A stretch of 38,400 bases of DNA, from assembly GCA_965652545.1 (NCBI GenBank), contig CBFGWV010000021.1:1-38400 (forward strand). The letters run 5' to 3'. Numbering within the stretch: position 1 is the first letter of the stretch; each line of letters opens with the position of its first letter. Below are positions 32,953 through 38,400 of this stretch, in pieces. Source of the stretch: CBFGWV01 sp965652545 (GTDB lineage Bacteria > Pseudomonadota > Gammaproteobacteria > Competibacterales > Competibacteraceae). Below the pieces are notes generated by a model. It did not search any database. It was not told the origin of the DNA and worked only from the letters and a program-made list of their open reading frames with translations. A program made the translations under genes and the position numbers.

Positions 32953-33276
32953 ATGACTTTTGTCGTCACCGAAAACTGCATCAAATGCAAGTACACAGAC
33001 TGTGTCGAGGTTTGCCCCGTGGATTGCTTCCACGAAGGCCCGAATTTCCTGGTGATCGACCCCGACGAGTGCATCGACTGCACCCTGTGCGAACCCGAAT
33101 GTCCGGCCGAAGCCATCTTCGCCGAGGATGATCTGCCAGCAGGCCAGGAAGCCTTCCTGGAGCTCAACGCCGAGCTTGCAAAGGATTGGCCGGTAATCAC
33201 CGCTCAGAAGGATCCGCTTCCTGAAGCCGAGGACTGGGACGGCAAGCCGGACAAGTTGAAGCTTTTGGAACGTTGA
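32953..33276 (+). CDS. fdxA: Seven-iron ferredoxin FdxA
   Basis: This 107-residue soluble electron carrier is of the Azotobacter FdI type. C9, C17 and C50 are the expected ligands of the [3Fe-4S] cluster. C21, C40, C43 and C46 bind the [4Fe-4S] cluster, and C12 and C25 are the extra free cysteines known in this family. The long C-terminal tail ends DGKPDKLKLLER. GAGG stands 9 nt before the ATG. It lies 76 bp downstream of mutS, a conserved but functionally unexplained pairing. Confidence 0.97.
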   Translation: MTFVVTENCIKCKYTDCVEVCPVDCFHEGPNFLVIDPDECIDCTLCEPECPAEAIFAEDDLPAGQEAFLELNAELAKDWPVITAQKDPLPEAEDWDGKPDKLKLLER

Positions 33277-33415
33277 CCAGCGCTTGAAAAACGGCTCGCC
33301 GGCCCCCATCACCTTGGAGCGGGTCTGATCTAGTCCCGGCGTTTCCGCACATCGGAACCCACCGGCGGATCGGACATCTTGCGCCAACCCAAACGACGAG
33401 AGGAGTTGCGGACCG

Positions 33416-34282
33416 ATGACAGAGACGGCCAGCGTAGTCGAGGTGACCGGAGCGACATTCGAGACAGAGGTCATCGCGGCATCGCATCAGATCCCAGTGC
33501 TGGTGGATTTCTGGGCAGCCTGGTGTCAACCCTGCCAGGTGCTCATGCCCTTGCTCGATCGTATCGTGCGGGACTACCCCGGAAGCGCGCGGCTCGCAAA
33601 AGTGGACACTGATCGGGAATCCGCATTGGCCGCGCAGTTCGGCATACGCAGTCTTCCGACAGTCATTGTCTTTCGTCACGGCAAGGTCATTCAGAATCTG
33701 GTAGGCGTACAGCCTGAATCGGCATACCGATCGGTCATCGAGTCGCTAAAACCATCATCTGGCGACAACATCATCGAGAGTGTCGACAGCTTGATCCGCT
33801 CCGGTCAATTGGAAGAGGCGCTGGGCCATGTCGAGGTCGCCCTGGAGGGGGAGCCGGACAACCAGCGCTTGGCCATGACGCGCGCGGACCTTCTTGCCCG
33901 TCTTGGGCGTGTCGACGAAGCGAACGCCGCGGTCGAAGCATTGCCGGCGGACATTCGCGTCGGCGATACCGCGCGGCGTATCGCCGCCCGTTGCCAGCTT
34001 CTTGCGCTGGGCAGCAATGAGCTGACAGCAGCCGAATCACTGAAGGCGAAGCTGGCAGCAAACGCGACGGATCACGCCGCACGCGCAGCATTGATCGGCG
34101 CGCTGGTCCATCATGACCAGTTGGAGGAGGCACTCGATCAAGCCCTGCAGTTACTCAAGCGCGCCCCCGGCTACGCCGAGGGGGCGGGACGCAAGGCTTT
34201 GGTGAACCTATTTGAGCTACTGGGTAGCGATCATCCCCTGACGACTCAGTACCGGCGCAAAATGACGGCCATGTTGATGTAG
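33416..34282 (+). CDS. cnoX: Thioredoxin-TPR protein, CnoX/YbbN type
   Basis: This 288-residue protein fuses an N-terminal thioredoxin domain (about 1-112) to a C-terminal TPR region (about 120-285). The active site is WCQPC with both C37 and C40 present, so a redox-active enzyme is expected; E. coli CnoX has lost its active site and acts as a holdase that hands clients to GroEL or DnaK after chlorination stress. The cis-Pro loop (RSLPTVIVF) is intact. GAGGAG lies 10 nt before the ATG. It is convergent with dsbC, with only 5 bp between the stops. Confidence 0.93.
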   Translation: MTETASVVEVTGATFETEVIAASHQIPVLVDFWAAWCQPCQVLMPLLDRIVRDYPGSARLAKVDTDRESALAAQFGIRSLPTVIVFRHGKVIQNLVGVQPESAYRSVIESLKPSSGDNIIESVDSLIRSGQLEEALGHVEVALEGEPDNQRLAMTRADLLARLGRVDEANAAVEALPADIRVGDTARRIAARCQLLALGSNELTAAESLKAKLAANATDHAARAALIGALVHHDQLEEALDQALQLLKRAPGYAEGAGRKALVNLFELLGSDHPLTTQYRRKMTAMLM

Positions 34283-34287
34283 GACCG

Positions 34288-35022
34288 TCACGGCTGCTTC
34301 GCGGCCTCCAGCGCCGCTTGCAGGCGATCAGCCGTCAGGTAGCCGGGGATCAGGCTTCCGTCGTCGAGAATGATGGCAGGGGTCCCGGTGATGCCAAGCT
34401 TGCGTCCCAATTCAAACTCGCGCTCCACAGGATTGTCGCAGGCTTGGTAGGGCACCGCCTGCCCCGCCTTGGCCTCTGTCATAGCTGTTTGAGGATCTGC
34501 CGAGCACCAAACCGCCTCGGCTTTACGATGGGACTCACTACCCATGCCCGCCCTGGGGAAACTCAAGTAGCGGACTTCGATGCCCTTATCCAAGTACGTC
34601 TGCATTTCCTGATGCAGTTTTCGGCAGTAGCCACAATCGATATCTGTGAACACCGAAACGTAATGCTTCACCTCGCCCTCTGGAGAGAAGATGATCTGAT
34701 CCTCCAAAGGTACGCTATCGATCGCCGACTTGCGGAGCCCCGTCTGCCGCTCCGAGGTTAGATTGACCTGACGCTCAAGGTCCACCAGGTCACCTTGCAT
34801 GACAAATCGACCATCGTCGGACAGGTAGAAAACTTTACCGTCGACCAGAACTTCGTACACACCCTGCATCGGCGTCTCGGCAACGGTGTCCGGCTCGACG
34901 CCGCCCAAGGCCTCGGAGAGCTTCTGGGTATCCGGCAGACCGGCAGTGTCCTGGGCCTGTGCCCACCCCGCAACCAGGACAGTGGAAAAAGCGAACGCTG
35001 ACCAATGAGAAATAGACGGCAT
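34288..35022 (-). CDS. dsbC: Thiol:disulfide interchange protein DsbC
   Basis: This 244-residue periplasmic disulfide isomerase has a signal peptide (about 1-23, ending GWAQAQ), an N-terminal dimerisation domain (about 30-85) and a thioredoxin-like domain with the catalytic C130-G-Y-C133 and the cis-Pro loop ITGTPAII. A further Cys pair (VWCSAD and YQACDN) matches the structural disulfide of E. coli DsbC. AGG stands about 9 nt before the ATG. It lies 32 bp downstream of xerD on the same strand, the usual xerD-dsbC order. Confidence 0.97.
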   Translation of the reverse strand: MPSISHWSAFAFSTVLVAGWAQAQDTAGLPDTQKLSEALGGVEPDTVAETPMQGVYEVLVDGKVFYLSDDGRFVMQGDLVDLERQVNLTSERQTGLRKSAIDSVPLEDQIIFSPEGEVKHYVSVFTDIDCGYCRKLHQEMQTYLDKGIEVRYLSFPRAGMGSESHRKAEAVWCSADPQTAMTEAKAGQAVPYQACDNPVEREFELGRKLGITGTPAIILDDGSLIPGYLTADRLQAALEAAKQP

Positions 35023-35054
35023 AATCGGTTACCTGCGAATAACGGATGGAGTCT

Positions 35055-35960
35055 TCAGCCCCGAGGATGATGGTGTTCATGCAATGTCTTCAGCCGCTCC
35101 CTGGCCACGTAGGTGTAAATCTGCGTGGTGGATAAGTCGCTGTGCCCCAGCAGTAGTTGTACCACACGCAAGTCCGCCCCGTGATTGACCAAATGTGTCG
35201 CAAAGGCGTGGCGAAGCGTATGCGGCGACAGCGGCTTGGTGATGCCAGCCACGGCCGCATGGTGCTTGATGCGGTACCAGAACGCCTGACGGGTCAAAGG
35301 TTCCCCTCGCTGAGTCAGGAAGACCGCATCGGCCACGTGACCGCGAACGAGCAGGGAACGGGTCTGGCGCTGATAGCGTTGCAACCAGTCGAGCGCGCTT
35401 TCACCCAGCGGGACCAGGCGGTCCTTGTTACCCTTTCCCGTCACCCGCAGGCACCCACCGGCCATGTGCACATGAGAGAGCTGTAAGCCGACCAGTTCGG
35501 ACACTCGCAGACCCGCAGCATAGAGAACCTCGAGCATGGTGCGATCGCGATGACCGAGCACGGTGGCGGTATCCGGTGCTGCCAACAGCGCATCAACATC
35601 CGCCTCGGACAGCGTATGCGGCAGGCGAACCCCCGCACGCGGCGATGCAATGATGGCAGTGGGGTCATCCCCTCGCCGCCCATGACGCACCTGGTGCCGA
35701 TAGTATTGGCGCAGGGACGATACTATGCGGGCGACCGAGCGTGGTTTCGATCCTTGGGCATGCCTTACCGCCAAGTAGCGGCGAATGGCATCAGCATCCG
35801 CGAGTGGCAACGTGCCACTGTCGTGCATGACCAACCAGCGGGCGAAGGCCGCCAGATCGCTGCGGTAAGCGCTCAGCGTGTGTTTGGATAATCCCGCTTC
35901 CATCCACAGCTCGTCGATGAATGTATCGAGCATCGACGTGATTGCGGTATCCAATGTCAT
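35055..35960 (-). CDS. xerD: Site-specific tyrosine recombinase XerD
   Basis: This 301-residue recombinase resolves chromosome dimers at dif with XerC and FtsK. An N-terminal SAM-like DNA-binding domain (about 10-95) precedes the catalytic domain. The catalytic set is complete: R152 (AAGLRVSEL), K176 (TGKGNKDR), H247 and R250 (PHTLRHAFATH), H273 (LLGHSDLSTTQ) and nucleophile Y282 (IYTYV). The housekeeping position next to dsbC argues for XerD rather than a phage integrase. No dif site is apparent in the window. Confidence 0.97.
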   Translation of the reverse strand: MTLDTAITSMLDTFIDELWMEAGLSKHTLSAYRSDLAAFARWLVMHDSGTLPLADADAIRRYLAVRHAQGSKPRSVARIVSSLRQYYRHQVRHGRRGDDPTAIIASPRAGVRLPHTLSEADVDALLAAPDTATVLGHRDRTMLEVLYAAGLRVSELVGLQLSHVHMAGGCLRVTGKGNKDRLVPLGESALDWLQRYQRQTRSLLVRGHVADAVFLTQRGEPLTRQAFWYRIKHHAAVAGITKPLSPHTLRHAFATHLVNHGADLRVVQLLLGHSDLSTTQIYTYVARERLKTLHEHHHPRG

Positions 35961-36045
35961 CTGTGTACTCAGGTATTGCCCCTAGCTTCCCTAGACGATC
36001 CAATACGTAAGACTGTCCCACTCGGACGCAAGCGATGGCTACCCC

Positions 36046-36561
36046 ATGAAGCAACCTCCCCTGCTCGGATTGGCAGGTTTCAGCGGCAGCGGCAAGACCA
36101 CATTGCTGGTCGAACTGGCCCGCAACCTCAGCCACCAGGGACTGTCCATCGCTGCGCTAAAGCATACGCATCACAGCATCCGCATTGACCGGCCCGGAAA
36201 GGACAGCCATCGCTTTCGCAGTGCCGGGGCCGAGCAAGTCGTGGTGAGCTCAAGCCGGCGCAGAGTATGGCTTGGAAGCGGTGTGCCGGCCAGTGACGAT
36301 CTGGAAAGTATGCTCAAGAAGCTGCCGACTGCCGGCGTGGATCTGGTGCTCATCGAGGGGTTCAAGCATGCGGCCTTTCCCCGGATCGAGATTCATCGGC
36401 CGGTGCTCGGACATCCATTGTTGGCACCGACCCATCCGGAAATCATCGCCGTCGCAAGCGACGAATCGCTGCTGGCACGCTGCACCCAACCGATACTGCC
36501 GTTAAACGACACCGACCATATCGCGCGGTTCATCATCCATTGGATGCAGGCAGCGGCTTGA
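36046..36561 (+). CDS. mobB: Molybdopterin-guanine dinucleotide biosynthesis protein MobB
   Basis: This 171-residue GTP-binding protein helps MobA attach GMP to molybdopterin for the DMSO-reductase family of enzymes. Walker A is GFSGSGKT at 11-18. The adapted switch segment KHTHHSIRIDRPGKDSHRFR and the LVLIEGFKHAAFPRIEI motif are typical. No mobA is visible beside it. The gene is convergent with the BtuF-like gene (3 bp between stops) and divergent from xerD with an 85-bp gap. Confidence 0.96.
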   Translation: MKQPPLLGLAGFSGSGKTTLLVELARNLSHQGLSIAALKHTHHSIRIDRPGKDSHRFRSAGAEQVVVSSSRRRVWLGSGVPASDDLESMLKKLPTAGVDLVLIEGFKHAAFPRIEIHRPVLGHPLLAPTHPEIIAVASDESLLARCTQPILPLNDTDHIARFIIHWMQAAA

Positions 36562-36564
36562 GCG

Positions 36565-37374
36565 CTACCGTTTCGACGTACGGGTCTTCCATTGCTGGAT
36601 GATCCGGGTGAGCCGGGCCAAGCCGTCAGTCAATGCGGCCGGACCCGGCTGGAGGATTTCGGACGATTTGATCTCGTGCAATTCGCGATCGATTACCGCC
36701 GGGAGCACGTCCCATCCGGGCCGCGTAGCAACGGTCTCAGGCCTGAATTTTCGGCCACACCATGAACCGATGATGATATCTGGGTGTCGCCCGAGGACGA
36801 GATCGGACGTAACGATGCGATCCTTCCCAAGCGACTGCACGGCCCGGTCCGCGAACACGTCCTCGCCGCCGGCCATCTCTATCAGCTCTGAAACCCAGCG
36901 AATACCGCAGATCATGGGATCCGGCCATTCTTCGAAATAGACCCGGGGACGGGGTGCGCCCGCGTTGCTGAGGTTGGCCAATGCGGTCAGATCCTGCTCG
37001 AAGCGCAATGCCAGCGCCTCCGCTTCGTGCTGTCTACCCACCAGAGCACCGACTGTGCAGATCATCTGCAAGATCCCCTGCACGGAACGGTGGTTAAAAA
37101 CGAACACCGCCACCCCACGACGCACCAAGTCGGCAGCAATTTCGGCCTGCATGTCGGAAAAGCCCAATACGAGATCAGGATCCAGGGCAAGTATTTTGTC
37201 GATCTTGGCGCTTGTGAATGCCGAGACTTTGGGCTTCTCCTTACGCGCCCGAGGCGGCCGGACAGTAAACCCGGAGATGCCGACGATACGATCCTGCTCC
37301 CCCAAAAGGTATAACGTTTCGGTGGTTTCTTCCGTCATGCACACGATACGGCCGGGATAGAAGTCAGTAGTCAT
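36565..37374 (-). CDS. BtuF-like cobalamin/metal-chelate-binding protein without signal peptide
   Basis: This 269-residue protein has the class III periplasmic binding fold of BtuF/FepB proteins, two lobes joined by a long helix. The pattern RIVCMTEETTETLYLLGEQDRIVGIS, DKILALDPDLVLGF and DIIIGSWCGRKF fits that family. The chosen start at 37374 gives an N-terminus already inside the first strand (MTTDFYPGRIV), and the upstream extension is not hydrophobic, so no export signal is seen. No permease or ATPase gene is adjacent. A cytosolic role in cobalamin or heme-like ligand handling is possible but unproven. It is divergent from the SDR gene. Confidence 0.85.
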   Translation of the reverse strand: MTTDFYPGRIVCMTEETTETLYLLGEQDRIVGISGFTVRPPRARKEKPKVSAFTSAKIDKILALDPDLVLGFSDMQAEIAADLVRRGVAVFVFNHRSVQGILQMICTVGALVGRQHEAEALALRFEQDLTALANLSNAGAPRPRVYFEEWPDPMICGIRWVSELIEMAGGEDVFADRAVQSLGKDRIVTSDLVLGRHPDIIIGSWCGRKFRPETVATRPGWDVLPAVIDRELHEIKSSEILQPGPAALTDGLARLTRIIQQWKTRTSKR

Positions 37375-37455
37375 CGATGACGGCACTCCAGGCTTGTCCA
37401 TGGGTAGCTCACAGCAGGTTACCATGGGCGCCTCGAACAACCCTTGAGGATATCC

Positions 37456-38289
37456 ATGACGCCTTCGCGAACGGTTCTGATCACCGGTTGCTCCTCTGGA
37501 ATCGGAGCGGCATCGGCACGGCTGCTCAAATCCCGCGGGCATCGCGTTATCGCCAGCGCTCGCAAGGCTGACGACGTGCAGCAACTTCAGAACGAAGGCT
37601 TCGAGGCCGTACGCCTCGATCTCGATGATAGCCGGAGTATCGTCAACGCTGTGGATACCGTACGGGGAATGACCAACGGTGCACTGGACGTGCTGTTCAA
37701 TAATGCCGCGTATGGACAACCGGGTGCGGTTGAGGACTTGTCCCGTGCTGCCCTCAGGGAGCAGTTCGAAACCAACTTGTTCGGAACCGTGGAACTCACC
37801 AATCTCGTGCTGCCCATGATGAGAGCCCGCGATACAGGACGGATCATCCAGAACAGCTCAGTGCTCGGCCTGGTCGCCATGCCTTTCCGAGGCGCATACA
37901 ACGCAACCAAGTTTGCCTTGGAAGGCCTGACCGATACCTTGCGGATGGAGTTGAGAGGCACCGGAATACACGTAGTGTTGATCGAACCAGGTCCGATTGC
38001 CACCCGCTTCCGGGCGAACGCGTACGCCGCCTATCTACGTCATATCGACGCCGAGCGCAGCCCCTATAAGGGCCGTTATCAGCTCATGGAAGCTCGCCTG
38101 AAGAAGGAAGGTGACGCATCCGCTTTTACGCTGCCGGCGGAAGCCGTAGCCAAGAAAGTCGTCACTGCGATCGAACGCAACAGACCAAAAGCTCGCTACT
38201 ACGTCACGACACCGACTTACATCTTTGGTTACGCGCGACGACTGGTTTCCTCACGCGTGATGGATATGATCGTATCCCGGATATCGTGA
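37456..38289 (+). CDS. Classical short-chain dehydrogenase/reductase
   Basis: This 277-residue NAD(P)-dependent oxidoreductase has the cofactor motif TGCSSGIG near 12-19, NNAAYG near 85-90, the catalytic Ser of IIQNSSVLG and the YNATK pair near 150. The long C-terminal region (SPYKGRYQLMEARLKKEGDA and ARYYVTTPTYIFGYARRL) resembles the YbbO group, which reduces long-chain aldehydes or retinoid-like substrates. GAGG lies 7 nt before the ATG at 37456; the earlier TTG overlaps that site. It is a stand-alone gene, ending 30 bp before the rRNA terminator. Confidence 0.92.
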   Translation: MTPSRTVLITGCSSGIGAASARLLKSRGHRVIASARKADDVQQLQNEGFEAVRLDLDDSRSIVNAVDTVRGMTNGALDVLFNNAAYGQPGAVEDLSRAALREQFETNLFGTVELTNLVLPMMRARDTGRIIQNSSVLGLVAMPFRGAYNATKFALEGLTDTLRMELRGTGIHVVLIEPGPIATRFRANAYAAYLRHIDAERSPYKGRYQLMEARLKKEGDASAFTLPAEAVAKKVVTAIERNRPKARYYVTTPTYIFGYARRLVSSRVMDMIVSRIS

Positions 38290-38319
38290 GATTAAGGGGT
38301 TGTTTTAAGTTCTTCGCCT

Positions 38320-38355
38320 ACAAAAACAAAGCCCCCGATGCATACGCATCGGGGG
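38320..38355 (-). terminator. Rho-independent terminator of the rRNA operon
   Basis: CCCCCGATGC and GCATCGGGGG form a perfect 10-bp stem (38332-38355) around ATAC. On the minus strand it is followed by CTTTGTTTTTG, a T-rich tract. It lies 13 bp after the 5S rRNA end and separates the operon from the convergent SDR gene. Confidence 0.93.
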
Positions 38356-38368
38356 TTGTCGTGTAAGG

Positions 38369-38400
38369 CCCTGGCGGTGACCTACTTTCGCATGAGGAGA
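38369..38400 (-). rRNA. rrf: 5S ribosomal RNA, 3' end only (continues beyond window)
   Basis: The last 32 bases read on the minus strand as TCTCCTCATGCGAAAGTAGG followed by TCACCGCCAGG, matching the conserved 3' part of bacterial 5S rRNA (loop E/helix region and terminal CCAGG). The remainder lies outside the window, and the rest of an rRNA operon is expected upstream of it. Confidence 0.93.

Noticed and set aside
35055..35960. Phage or integron integrase
   Set aside because: The gene sits beside dsbC with XerD-like catalytic context, and there are no phage genes or attachment sites.

Overview
The window is GC-rich (roughly 60-65% by eye), tightly packed chromosomal DNA, most likely from a gammaproteobacterium. 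The best evidence is the right half, which has the classical order recA-recX-alaS-lysC-csrA-tRNA-Ser(GCU)-tRNA-Arg(ACG) on the minus strand, mutS-fdxA on the plus strand, and xerD-dsbC and mobB nearby. A Chromatiales/Ectothiorhodospiraceae-like or halophilic/marine lineage is plausible because of the TRAP transporter and the style of the repeats, but genus cannot be read from this sequence.

Left part (1-20.2 kb): an accessory, catabolic and regulatory region. A 7-bp tandem repeat touches the left edge. An operon on the minus strand (PuuC-like aldehyde dehydrogenase, iron alcohol dehydrogenase, mandelate-racemase-type enolase) diverges from a GcvA-like LysR regulator, with a 21-bp palindrome between them. 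A REPIN-like pair of inverted GTAG-headed repeats separates this from an AcoR-type sigma54 activator. That activator diverges from an ExaC/AldB-type aldehyde dehydrogenase that has a near-perfect -24/-12 promoter and upstream palindromes. Next come a large inverted repeat, a REP hairpin, a RidA-like protein diverging from a LysR regulator, an OsmC-like protein, an orphan membrane histidine kinase next to a periplasmic solute-binding protein, and a MocR-type regulator. Last is a TRAP transporter (DctP, DctQ, DctM) followed by an M19-family dipeptidase homologue with altered metal ligands, transcribed away from its own LysR regulator.

Middle and right (20.2-38.4 kb): a soluble GAF-PAS-PAS-GGDEF-EAL protein, two tRNA genes with a shared promoter and a strong terminator, then csrA, lysC, alaS, recX and recA. 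A 138-bp MITE-like element lies immediately upstream of the presumed recA promoter. Beyond it are a TPR lipoprotein-like or periplasmic protein, mutS, fdxA, a CnoX-type thioredoxin-TPR protein, dsbC, xerD, mobB, a BtuF-like binding protein without signal peptide, a short-chain dehydrogenase, and the terminator and 3' end of a 5S rRNA gene on the minus strand.

How the parts work together: the left genes form four separate regulator-plus-target units, three for carbon compound oxidation or uptake and one for sensing. The right half is housekeeping: DNA repair, translation, amino-acid synthesis and disulfide chemistry. I found no CRISPR array, prophage, transposase or toxin-antitoxin pair. No clearly new system stands out. 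The least explained items are the TRAP/M19 operon, the enolase/ADH/ALDH operon, the kinase/binding-protein pair and the structured element in front of recA.
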